A program made the translations under genes and the position numbers. The notes beneath the pieces are model-generated. The model saw only the letters and a list, made by a program, of their open reading frames with translations, had not been told where the DNA came from and did no database searches. From positions 1 through 11,951 of the forward strand of contig CAYOKA010000067.1 in assembly GCA_964404395.1 (NCBI GenBank): a DNA stretch of 11,951 nt. Direction: 5' to 3'. The stretch is from JAAYBT01 sp964404395. GTDB lineage: Bacteria; Bacillota; Clostridia; Acetivibrionales; DTU013. Position 1 is the stretch's first letter. Every line of letters begins with the position of its first letter. Shown piece after piece: positions 1 through 6,181 of this stretch.

Positions 1-40
1 TATGGGACATTTTCAAAAATGCTTGACAGGCAATTATTCA

Positions 41-100
41 GCCGCATTTGCGGCGCTGCGAGCCCAGCATTTGCTGCATACGACTCGCGCATTTGCCGGC
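41..100. repeat. GC-rich structured repeat block downstream of ackA
   Basis: The 60 bases are about 65% G+C by hand count, far above the AT-rich intergenic DNA elsewhere in the window. The octamer GCATTTGC occurs three times (44-51, 67-74, 89-96), 22-23 bases apart. The first two copies sit in small hairpins: GCCGC-ATTT-GCGGC (41-54) and CAGC-ATTT-GCTG (65-76). The second hairpin is enclosed by an outer stem, GCGAG (58-62) with CTCGC (84-88). No T-tract follows on either strand, so it is not a standard terminator for ackA. A minus-strand frame from an ATG at 92 stays open to the window edge, but it has no ribosome binding site and is not called as a gene. A dispersed palindromic element is my best guess; copy number in the genome would decide. 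Confidence 0.5.
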
Positions 101-112
101 TTGATCACTACC

Positions 113-1309
113 CTATTTCTTAATGAGCTTCATTGTTTCTCTTGCAATAGCCAGTTCCTCATTTGTAGGTATGATTAAGGTTTTTACCCTGGCACCGGAA
201 GCTGAAATATCCACTTCCTTCCCTCTCGTATTATTTTTTTCGGGATCTATCATAATGCCCATGCTGTCCAATTCCTTAAGAGAATCCAATCTTACCAGTT
301 CGTCATTCTCACCTATACCACCGGTAAATATTATCGCGTCTGCACCGTTCATTGCTGCAAAATATGAACCGATAAAAACCTTCACTCTGTAGCAAAAAAT
401 ATCTATAGCAAGCTGAGCTCTCTTATTTCCCTTCTTTGCAGCGGACTGCAAATCTCTCATATCATTGCTTAAACCGGATACACCCAGCAAGCCTGACTTC
501 TTGTTAAGATATGTGTCCATTTCAGAAGCACTCATGCCTTCCTTTTGCATAAGGAAGGTCAGCACAGCAGGATCAAGCGTACCGCATCTGGTGCCCATTT
601 CAAGGCCATCCAGCGGTGTGAGCCCCATGCTCGTATCAACACATTTCCCGTATTTGACAGCACTAATGCTGGCACCGTTTCCCAAGTGACAGGATATCAG
701 CTTAAGCTCCTCAATGGGCTTGCCCATTATTTCTGCCGCCCTCTGAGCAACGTATTTGTGAGATGTTCCATGAAAACCATATTTCCTTATTGAATATTTC
801 TCATACGCTTCATAGGGTATTGCATAAATATATACATGTTCCGGCATCGTCTGGTGAAAGCCTGTGTCAAAGACAGCGACCATTGGAGTATCCGGCATCT
901 CTGCTGCACAACCTTCAATTCCCATTATGTTCGCAGGATTATGCAAGGGCCCTAGGGGAATGCACTCTCTTATAGCATCCATCACCTTGTCGTCAATTAA
1001 TGCAGGATCATGAAATTTTTCACCGCCATGTAATACTCTGTGCCCAACTCCCGCTATCTCGGACACTGATTTTATTACGCCTATATCCTTGTCAAGAAGA
1101 GCTTCAAGTACAGCGGCAATCGCTTCCTTATGCTTGCTCATCTCTTTATTTTTTACGATCTTATCCTTCCCGGTTACCTCGTATTTCATAACAGAATTCG
1201 GAATACCTATCCTATCGCAAATTCCTTTTACAACAATCTTCTTTTCTTTCATATCGAGAAGCTGAAATTTCAATGAAGAACTGCCTGCGTTAATTACCAA
1301 TATATTCAT
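113..1309 (-). CDS. ackA: Acetate kinase
   Basis: This enzyme makes ATP and acetate from acetyl phosphate and ADP, the last step of the acetate branch of fermentation, in the cytoplasm. The 398-residue product has the usual family length. From the chosen ATG the landmarks fall at the classical numbers: N7 in VINAGSSSLKF, R91 in GHRVLHGG, D148 in AVFDTGFH, H180 in YGFHGTSH, R241 in MGTRCG, the FTGGIGEN nucleotide loop (328-335) and E384 in PTNEELAIA. Start: an upstream in-frame ATG at 1330 exists, but the ATG at 1309 has GGAG seven bases before it and gives the canonical MNILVINAG N-terminus. The gene lies 92 bases behind pta and is almost certainly cotranscribed with it. No intrinsic terminator is visible between its stop and the window edge. 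Confidence 0.97.
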   Translation of the reverse strand: MNILVINAGSSSLKFQLLDMKEKKIVVKGICDRIGIPNSVMKYEVTGKDKIVKNKEMSKHKEAIAAVLEALLDKDIGVIKSVSEIAGVGHRVLHGGEKFHDPALIDDKVMDAIRECIPLGPLHNPANIMGIEGCAAEMPDTPMVAVFDTGFHQTMPEHVYIYAIPYEAYEKYSIRKYGFHGTSHKYVAQRAAEIMGKPIEELKLISCHLGNGASISAVKYGKCVDTSMGLTPLDGLEMGTRCGTLDPAVLTFLMQKEGMSASEMDTYLNKKSGLLGVSGLSNDMRDLQSAAKKGNKRAQLAIDIFCYRVKVFIGSYFAAMNGADAIIFTGGIGENDELVRLDSLKELDSMGIMIDPEKNNTRGKEVDISASGARVKTLIIPTNEELAIARETMKLIKK

Positions 1310-1358
1310 GTCTGTGCTCCAATCCGTCATTTGTTTTATTGTTATTACATGCTTACCA

Positions 1359-1378
1359 ATTAGCGCTAATCAGCTAAT
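1359..1378. repeat. Palindrome in the pta-ackA intercistronic gap
   Basis: A perfect 12-base palindrome ATTAGCGCTAAT lies at 1359-1370, and a second GCTAAT follows at 1373-1378. ATTAGC (1359-1364) can therefore pair with either copy of GCTAAT; the second choice gives a 6-bp stem with an 8-base loop. There is no T-tract, so it is not a terminator. It could be an mRNA processing or stability element in the 92-base gap, or a protein-binding site. The sequence is seen; the role is unknown. Confidence 0.45.
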
Positions 1379-1401
1379 AGTATACTCATTCAGCTTCCCG
1401 C

Positions 1402-2394
1402 CTAGGAATGCTGAGCTTGCACTGCAGTAATTGCAACAACACCAACTATATCCTCGGCGCTGCAGCCTCTGGACAGGTCATTAACCGGCTTTGCTATACC
1501 TTGGGTAATCGGTCCATAAGCTTCTGCTTTTGCAAGTCTCTGAACAAGCTTGTATGAAATGTTACCGCAATTTAGGTCTGGGAACACAAGTACATTTGCA
1601 CTTCCTGCCACATTGCTTCCAGGTGCTTTTGATCTGCCTACAGACGGAACAAGGGCGGCATCCGCCTGAAGCTCTCCGTCAAGAAGTAAATCGGGATTTT
1701 TTTCTCTGGCACGCTTTGTTGCCTCAATAACCTTTGCAGTCAGTTCACTTTTCGCACTTCCGTAACTTGAATATGATAGCATTGCGACCTTTGGCTCACC
1801 GCCGGTCAGGTTTTTAAATGAATTGGCAGATGCCAGTGCTATTTCCGATAGCTGCTCGGCGTCCGGGTTTTCTACCAGCCCACAATCGGAGAATACAAAG
1901 GTTCCATTGCTTCCATATTCACACTCGGGTACAACCATTACAAAAAGTGATGAAACCAGCTTCGTTCCCGGCGCTGTTCTCAATATTTGAAGAGCCGGCC
2001 TTAAAGTATCAGCTGTTGAATGGATGGCACCTGAAACCATTCCATCGGCTTCACCCATCTTCACCATCATAACGCCCCAGTAAAGCTCATCTTTCATAAG
2101 CTCAGCAGCCTTTTCAGGAGTCATACCTTTTGCTTTTCTCATCTCATAAAAAGCTTGTGTATACTCCCCAAATTTATCTGAAGACTCCGGATCAGCTATT
2201 CTCGCTTTTGAAATATCCAGACCTCCGGAAAGCTTTTTAATTTCTGCTTCCTTGCCTACCAGCACTAAATTTGCAAGTCTTCTTTCCTGAATTGCTGCGG
2301 CTGCTTTTATCGTTCTGATATCAGAGCTTTCGGGCAATACAATTGTCTTAATATCTTTTTTAGCTCGTTCGCATATTTGCTCTAGAAATCCCAT
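1402..2394 (-). CDS. pta: Phosphate acetyltransferase (phosphotransacetylase)
   Basis: This enzyme converts acetyl-CoA and phosphate to acetyl phosphate and CoA, feeding the acetate kinase encoded just downstream. The 330-residue product matches the short, single-domain Pta class, without the N-terminal regulatory part of long enterobacterial Pta. Family signatures are visible: ADGMVSGAIHSTADTLRP (117-133), SYSSYGSAKSE (207-217), LLLDGELQADAA (236-247), FPDLNCGN (271-278) and GPITQGIAKPVNDLSRGCS (294-312). The last contains R309, near the arginine implicated in CoA binding in this family. The related phosphate butyryltransferases are less likely because of the neighbouring ackA and these motifs. 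The ATG has a strong ribosome binding site, GGAGGGGG, seven bases upstream. A promoter candidate lies about 170 bases upstream. Confidence 0.97.
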   Translation of the reverse strand: MGFLEQICERAKKDIKTIVLPESSDIRTIKAAAAIQERRLANLVLVGKEAEIKKLSGGLDISKARIADPESSDKFGEYTQAFYEMRKAKGMTPEKAAELMKDELYWGVMMVKMGEADGMVSGAIHSTADTLRPALQILRTAPGTKLVSSLFVMVVPECEYGSNGTFVFSDCGLVENPDAEQLSEIALASANSFKNLTGGEPKVAMLSYSSYGSAKSELTAKVIEATKRAREKNPDLLLDGELQADAALVPSVGRSKAPGSNVAGSANVLVFPDLNCGNISYKLVQRLAKAEAYGPITQGIAKPVNDLSRGCSAEDIVGVVAITAVQAQHS

Positions 2395-2566
2395 AATAAA
2401 ACCCCCTCCATTTTTAAGTTTTGCAGCTATTATTCTAGCCTGCTTGTATTTTTTTTATTTAAGCCGGAAAACAAAATATAATCTGCCACGATTTATGAAA
2501 TTAACCAGCTATAATTATTACCAAGTCATAGCATCCGCTTATATCAAGTATTTTGCAACCACAACT

Positions 2567-2595
2567 ATTATATACAAAACGTTTATTGTATACAA
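2567..2595 (-). promoter_or_regulatory. Candidate sigma-A promoter of pta-ackA
   Basis: On the minus strand, TTGTAT (2595-2590) is followed after 17 bases by a perfect TATAAT (2572-2567). Only three of six bases match the -35 consensus, but the -10 and the spacing are ideal. Transcription would begin near 2560, giving a leader of about 165 bases. The -35 and the spacer are covered by the inverted repeat listed next. Confidence 0.5.
2571..2595. promoter_or_regulatory. Inverted TTGTATA repeat over the pta promoter, operator candidate
   Basis: TATACAA (2571-2577) and TTGTATA (2586-2592) form a perfect 7-bp inverted repeat with an 8-base spacer that starts with the palindrome AACGTT. The right arm also belongs to a perfect 10-base palindrome, TTGTATACAA (2586-2595). 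The structure spans the spacer and -35 of the candidate pta promoter, where a bound protein would block or modulate initiation. The AAAACGTTT core resembles the middle of a CcpA cre site, but the outer positions do not fit. It is not a Rex site (TTGTTAA-N4-TTAACAA). Confidence 0.4.
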
Positions 2596-2747
2596 GAACG
2601 GAATACTAAAAAGCTAGAAAAAAGTCAAACACGGTCTTCACAATAACATTTTTTTATTATAAACTATCCTTGTTATGTGATTATGTAAGCTAGGTCATCT
2701 ATAACCGGTCAAAAAAAATTCAACAACCTTTAGGGGGACAAACAGAG

Positions 2748-4352
2748 ATGAAAAAAAACTATTTCATATACCTGACTTCCTTTATCTGCGGTATGTGCGT
2801 AATGGGCGTAGAGCTTTCTGCCACAAGACTACTGGCACCATATTTCGGCACTTCTTCAATTGTATATACCATAGTAATCGGTCTTATTATGATTGCCATG
2901 AGTATTGGTAACATTCTTGGTGGGCGTTCAGCTGACAAGCACAACAATCTGGGAAGACTATTTATGCTTCTGTGGGTAGCAGCCTTATGGGTAACAGTCA
3001 TCCCACTGGTCGGCAAATATGTTATTGCCCTTTCAGCCCTTATAATGACATGGCTATTGCCGGGGAATCTGCTCGTTGCAGGTTCTTCCCTTGCCTGCCT
3101 GCTGGTTTTCTCAGCACCATTATTAATCCTGGGCATGGTTTCCCCCTATTTGGTCAAGCTGGGTGTCAAGGATATGGAAAACACAGGCCGCACCACCGGT
3201 AAAATATATGCGGCAAATACAATAGGAAGCATAATAGGCACCTTTATACCCACCTTCTTAACGATACCCCATATTGGCACACTAAAGTCTTTCCTGGTTT
3301 TCGCCCTCACTCTAAACCTTATTTGCTTATACTATTTTATTACTGAAAAAAAAGGCTTTACAAAAGCTGTTATCACAACAGTAATTACAGTTGCAATGCT
3401 AATAATGCCTATCAACAGCTCCTACGCCTTTTGGGCTGATAATATTGTCCTGGAGGATGAATCCCTGTACAATTATCTACAGATTACCGAGGATGAGGAT
3501 TCGGTCATTCTTTCCACCAATGTCGCCTTTGGTGTCCAATCCATCTATAAGAAGAATCAGATGCTATCGGGCATGTATTACGACTATGCATTAATGTCTC
3601 CTCTTTTTCTTAAAGACATGGAGATTGAAAAGCCACTGGATGTACTGGTGCTTGGAATGGGTACCGGAACCTTTGCGAAGCAGTGCAAATATTATTTCCC
3701 AAACAGCAAAATTGAAGGTGTCGAAATAGATGAAAAAATAGTCAATCTTTCCAGAGAGTATTTCGAATTGAAACCTGATGAAGCCACCGTATATGTCAAT
3801 GATGGTCGCACCTTCCTCTCCGGCCCTGATGCCGGCATGTACGATATAGTCATGGTGGATGCCTATCATGACATTACTATACCCTTTCACATGTCAACTG
3901 CTGAATTTTTTTCGGAAATAAAGGAGCATCTAAATCCCGGCGGCATTATCATGATAAATATCAACATGCGCTCCGAGAATAGCACAGAAATCGTAGATTA
4001 TCTCACTCAGACACTCAAAACAGCCGTAAACAAGGTGTATAAGTATAATGTCCCAAACACAACCAATACCATAGTTTTTTCCTCTGATAATATGGATTGC
4101 CTACAGGATTTCGAAAGCAATGCCGAACAGCTTGACGACCAAAATCCTCTACTCCCTTTAGCCAACAGAGTATTGAAAAACCAAGTCGAGGTAACTGATA
4201 TGGAGTATGTTTTTACAGATGATATGGCGCCAGTAGAAAAGCTTGGCCAGAAAGTTCTAAACGATATTGTTTTGGAAAGCCTTGATTATTACAAGCAACA
4301 GTGGGAGAATTCAGAAGGCAGCATCCTTGATATGCTGGATATGATATCTTAA
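2748..4352 (+). CDS. Membrane protein fused to a spermidine-synthase-like domain
   Basis: The 534-residue product has two parts. Residues 1-225 hold about seven hydrophobic segments and the signature of the fused MFS/spermidine synthase family near the N-terminus: GMCVMGVELSATRLLAPYFG (15-34), with another conserved stretch at 44-63. Residues 270-445 form a Rossmann methyltransferase-like fold related to SpeE: VLGMGTGTF (301-309) as nucleoside-binding loop, GVEID with E326 at the end of strand 2, NDGRTFL (351-357), and D371 in MVDAYHD. True spermidine synthases carry a DSTDP-type loop there; here it is DAYHD. Aminopropyl transfer is therefore uncertain, and no speD or speA gene is nearby. The C-terminal 80 residues are acidic. 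It is the only plus-strand gene and is convergent with the gene ending at 4410. Family membership is firm; substrate and reaction are unknown. Confidence 0.85.
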   Translation: MKKNYFIYLTSFICGMCVMGVELSATRLLAPYFGTSSIVYTIVIGLIMIAMSIGNILGGRSADKHNNLGRLFMLLWVAALWVTVIPLVGKYVIALSALIMTWLLPGNLLVAGSSLACLLVFSAPLLILGMVSPYLVKLGVKDMENTGRTTGKIYAANTIGSIIGTFIPTFLTIPHIGTLKSFLVFALTLNLICLYYFITEKKGFTKAVITTVITVAMLIMPINSSYAFWADNIVLEDESLYNYLQITEDEDSVILSTNVAFGVQSIYKKNQMLSGMYYDYALMSPLFLKDMEIEKPLDVLVLGMGTGTFAKQCKYYFPNSKIEGVEIDEKIVNLSREYFELKPDEATVYVNDGRTFLSGPDAGMYDIVMVDAYHDITIPFHMSTAEFFSEIKEHLNPGGIIMININMRSENSTEIVDYLTQTLKTAVNKVYKYNVPNTTNTIVFSSDNMDCLQDFESNAEQLDDQNPLLPLANRVLKNQVEVTDMEYVFTDDMAPVEKLGQKVLNDIVLESLDYYKQQWENSEGSILDMLDMIS

Positions 4353-4409
4353 TAACCACAAATATCCAACCCCGATTGTATAATCGCAGTTTGATATTGT
4401 AGTATACGC

Positions 4410-4745
4410 TCAATTATAGGCTATGACGCTTTCATTATAAAACAATAAAAAGATATCTCTAATTACTTCATTGTAGTTTTCCGGCGTAATAATGTACATT
4501 TGCCCTTCATCTATCTGTACACAGACGAGTATCTGATATCTATCGTTGTTATCCATAACTGCGCTAATCACATCCACGGCTTCCAAAGGCCTGTTATATA
4601 CGCAGGACCACTCTCCCCCATCCATTTCTTCTATCTGTTCAATTTCTAACATTTCTTCCGGTTGTGTTTCTTTATCATAATAACACTCCAGGAATCGTTC
4701 CAATTCACCGTTTCTTCTAGACCACAAATTTACTGTCAGGCTCAT
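4410..4745 (-). CDS. Small acidic protein of unknown function
   Basis: This is a 111-residue soluble protein with no membrane segment, signal peptide or motif I recognise. It is strongly acidic (a run rich in Glu at residues 28-44, including EEMLEIEQIEEMDGGEW) and ends in predicted strand-helix elements around ILVCVQIDEGQMYIITPE and a hydrophobic tail. An ATG at 4772 is in frame, but the ATG at 4745 has an excellent AAAGGAG six bases upstream and is chosen. It starts 37 bases after the stop of the P-loop ATPase gene and is probably cotranscribed with it. It converges on the plus-strand gene ending at 4352, with 57 bases between and no clear terminator. That the ORF is real is well supported by its ribosome binding site and context; its function is unknown. 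Confidence 0.75.
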   Translation of the reverse strand: MSLTVNLWSRRNGELERFLECYYDKETQPEEMLEIEQIEEMDGGEWSCVYNRPLEAVDVISAVMDNNDRYQILVCVQIDEGQMYIITPENYNEVIRDIFLLFYNESVIAYN

Positions 4746-4782
4746 TATGTTCTCCTTTAATATTATGCTCAATACTATACTG

Positions 4783-5190
4783 CTAAATATATTGCTTTAA
4801 AAACTCCGGCATTTCCTCCGGCAAACCATTCATTGTAATGAAAAAACTGATATTATGGTTTTCATTAATGGTTTTCAAATTTTTAAAGAATAATTCCAGC
4901 TCGACTACATTTACTTTTGTAAGAAAATTTAATCTATCAATAAAGATCCCCTCTATATCATAGTCTTGGGAGAGAATGCCACATATAAAACCGAAAAAGC
5001 CAACACTCTCCAAAGGAGGGTATTCCGACAAGTCTACAAAACGTACCTTACGTTTTAAATCAAAAATTAATTGCTTGTTGTCATCAATAAAGACTACAGA
5101 TCCCTTTCCATGCTCAGCAAGCTTATTTGCCTCATCAACAAGAATTCTCGTCTTTCCCATCCCCTTAGGGCCATAAACAACTTTTATCAT
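4783..5190 (-). CDS. Small P-loop ATP-binding protein
   Basis: The 135-residue product is almost only a nucleotide-binding core. Walker A is GPKGMGKT (7-14). A second strand ends in VVFIDD (32-37) and a third in VRFVDLS (49-55). A Walker B-like strand IEGIFIDR (79-86) ends in D85, and a sensor-like strand is SFFITMNG (115-122). This order is like a minimal RecA/AAA-type (ASCE) ATPase without an added effector domain, C-terminal lid or arginine finger that I can see. The ATG at 5190 has AGGA nine bases upstream. It follows the SSB-like gene by 56 bases, with a hairpin terminator or attenuator between, and precedes the small acidic protein by 37. The SSB neighbour hints at a DNA-linked role, but that is inference. 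ATP binding is fairly sure; the process it serves is unknown. Confidence 0.8.
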   Translation of the reverse strand: MIKVVYGPKGMGKTRILVDEANKLAEHGKGSVVFIDDNKQLIFDLKRKVRFVDLSEYPPLESVGFFGFICGILSQDYDIEGIFIDRLNFLTKVNVVELELFFKNLKTINENHNISFFITMNGLPEEMPEFLKQYI

Positions 5191-5213
5191 TTGATCACAT
5201 CCTTATATTTATT

Positions 5214-5239
5214 AAAAGGCCAGATACTATCTCCGGCCT
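5214..5239 (-). terminator. Intrinsic terminator or attenuator behind the SSB-like gene
   Basis: On the minus strand, AGGCC (from 5239) pairs with GGCCT (to 5217), and an inner AGAT/ATCT stem closes on a 3-base loop, with a 2-base bulge between the two stems. The RNA then runs into UUUUAAUAAAU. It lies just after the SSB-like stop (5247) and just before the ribosome binding site of the ATPase gene (start 5190). Partial read-through would therefore set the ratio of the two products. Confidence 0.65.
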
Positions 5240-5246
5240 GTCGTAC

Positions 5247-5933
5247 CTATCTGTTTTCAAAAGCTTCATCGTCAGCATCTGTATCTGTTCCACCACCCCC
5301 ATCATCTCGATCAGCCATCTCCATCTTTGATATGGAAATTTCATAAGCGACCTTACTGAGGATTTCTCCTGATTCCAGCTTTTTCTGGTATCCCCTGCTC
5401 TGAATCCTTCCCCACAATCTAATATTGTCTCCCACTTCCAGTCCTTCTGAAAACCTTGCATTTCTTCCCCATGCAATGCATGGTATATAATCAGACTTGT
5501 TATATGGGCGGTTCACAGCAAGCAGGATATCCGTTATTTCCCTTCCGAACGGTGTGGTTCTGTAAATCGGCTTCTTGCAAATAAAACCGTTCAGGTATAT
5601 TTGATTGGGATTCTTTATCTTCTTTTCCTCATCCCAAAAAGTGATTTCCCGAGCAAACACCGTTAGTAATAATCGATTGCCTTCGTTGTTGTAGCTGTTG
5701 TAGGAGCGGAACTGGCCTTCTACCTCTATGACCGTCCCTATTTCCAATTTGTCCTTATTAGTTAGTCGCTCAGAAATGGTAATAGGTATCTTGTCGCTGC
5801 TATCACTCAGCCTGGGGACTTCAAGCAAAAAATAATAAAACCCTTCTCCATACACCTCATGACTGAACTCAACACTAGACACCACTTTCCCGGAAATAGT
5901 CGCGATATTATTATCCATTATGTTTCCGACCAT
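5247..5933 (-). CDS. Single-stranded DNA-binding-like protein with two OB folds
   Basis: The 228-residue product is longer than a typical bacterial SSB (about 150-180) and seems to hold two OB folds. The first (about 7-105) contains ATISGKVVSSVEFSHEV and a strand around LEIGTVIEVEGQFRSY. The second (about 108-200) reads like a classical SSB/PriB core: LNGFICKKPIYRTTPFG, then IPCIAWGRNARF and VGDNIRLWGRIQSR. The tail is Asp/Gly-rich (DRDDGGGGTDTDADDEAFENR), as in SSB C-termini, but the usual hydrophobic DIPF-type tip that recruits partner proteins is missing. It is therefore unlikely to be the housekeeping Ssb. Start is uncertain: the ATG at 5933 has AGGAG 12 bases upstream, while the ATG at 5918 (MDNNIATISG) has only a weak GGA. 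Tandem promoter candidates lie at 6012-6149. First gene of a likely three-gene cluster. Confidence 0.82.
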   Translation of the reverse strand: MVGNIMDNNIATISGKVVSSVEFSHEVYGEGFYYFLLEVPRLSDSSDKIPITISERLTNKDKLEIGTVIEVEGQFRSYNSYNNEGNRLLLTVFAREITFWDEEKKIKNPNQIYLNGFICKKPIYRTTPFGREITDILLAVNRPYNKSDYIPCIAWGRNARFSEGLEVGDNIRLWGRIQSRGYQKKLESGEILSKVAYEISISKMEMADRDDGGGGTDTDADDEAFENR

Positions 5934-6011
5934 CCGACCCCCACTCTCCTCTCAAAGTTCATCTGTATATTTACTGCATTTTTCTAATGTATGTTTATTC
6001 GAGAATGGCAT

Positions 6012-6040
6012 GTTTTAGAATTAAAATTGTATTCTATCAA
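6012..6040 (-). promoter_or_regulatory. Proximal promoter candidate for the SSB-like gene
   Basis: On the minus strand TTGATA (6040-6035, five of six -35 bases) is followed after 17 bases by TAAAAC (6017-6012, four of six). A TAGAAT-N9-ATTCTA inverted repeat (6016-6036) lies across the spacer. Weak -10, so low confidence. Confidence 0.3.
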
Positions 6041-6060
6041 CATTAGCGCGCTCTATATCT

Positions 6061-6100
6061 AAATAAACTCAATTCAAATAAACTCCTTAAGCTCTGTCAA
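6061..6100 (-). promoter_or_regulatory. Second promoter candidate with a 10-base direct repeat
   Basis: On the minus strand a perfect -35 TTGACA (6100-6095) is followed after 17 bases by TTGAAT (6077-6072, four of six). The putative -10 lies between two copies of GAGTTTATTT (minus strand of 6061-6070 and 6076-6085), spaced 15 bases apart. The repeats could be regulator sites, but their AT-richness makes chance a real option. Confidence 0.35.
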
Positions 6101-6121
6101 CGTATGAACAACTTATTCTAT

Positions 6122-6149
6122 ATTATATTACATATTTTGCGACTTGCAA
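6122..6149 (-). promoter_or_regulatory. Distal promoter candidate for the SSB-like gene
   Basis: On the minus strand TTGCAA (6149-6144) is followed after 16 bases by a perfect TATAAT (6127-6122). Initiation near 6115 would give a leader of about 180 bases. It lies about 30 bases beyond the stop of the Mur-ligase-like gene, so the SSB cluster is likely a separate transcription unit. I see no intrinsic terminator between the two genes. Confidence 0.5.
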
Positions 6150-6181
6150 ATCCCTGAAATCAAATTTTAGAGTGTTCTCAA

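Larger units (their letters stand above)
2395..2747. other. Divergent intergenic region, pta / membrane methyltransferase-like gene
   Basis: This AT-rich stretch of 353 bases separates divergent genes. It holds the minus-strand pta promoter and its overlapping inverted repeat (2567-2595, listed separately) and a leader of about 165 bases before pta. I see no riboswitch fold, small ORF or terminator in the leader. For the plus-strand gene at 2748 I find only a weak promoter possibility: TTCACA at 2637-2642 with TATAAA at 2658-2663, spacer 15. Its ribosome binding site AGGGGG (2732-2737) lies ten bases before the ATG. Confidence 0.6.

Noticed and set aside
2..175. Plus-strand frame from an ATG at position 2 through the GC-rich block into ackA
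   Set aside because: It runs antisense into ackA, has no ribosome binding site within the window and its repetition comes from the hairpin element.
2395..2560. Riboswitch in the long pta leader
   Set aside because: I see no strong stems, terminator/antiterminator pair or known riboswitch core in the 165 bases.
2578..2586. AAAACGTTT core as a CcpA cre site in the pta promoter
   Set aside because: The centre fits, but the outer positions (TG at the left, CA at the right) do not match the cre consensus, and the TATACAA/TTGTATA symmetry explains the sequence better.
4373..4386. CGATT-GTAT-AATCG hairpin between the convergent genes as a terminator
   Set aside because: Only five pairs, and no T-tract follows on either strand.
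5195..5476. Minus-strand open frame of 93 codons overlapping the SSB-like gene
   Set aside because: It is out of frame with the OB-fold protein, runs through the hairpin at 5214-5239 and resembles nothing; the SSB frame explains the region.
5986..6045. Small 19-codon minus-strand ORF upstream of the SSB-like gene
   Set aside because: No ribosome binding site, no conserved feature, and length expected by chance in AT-rich DNA.
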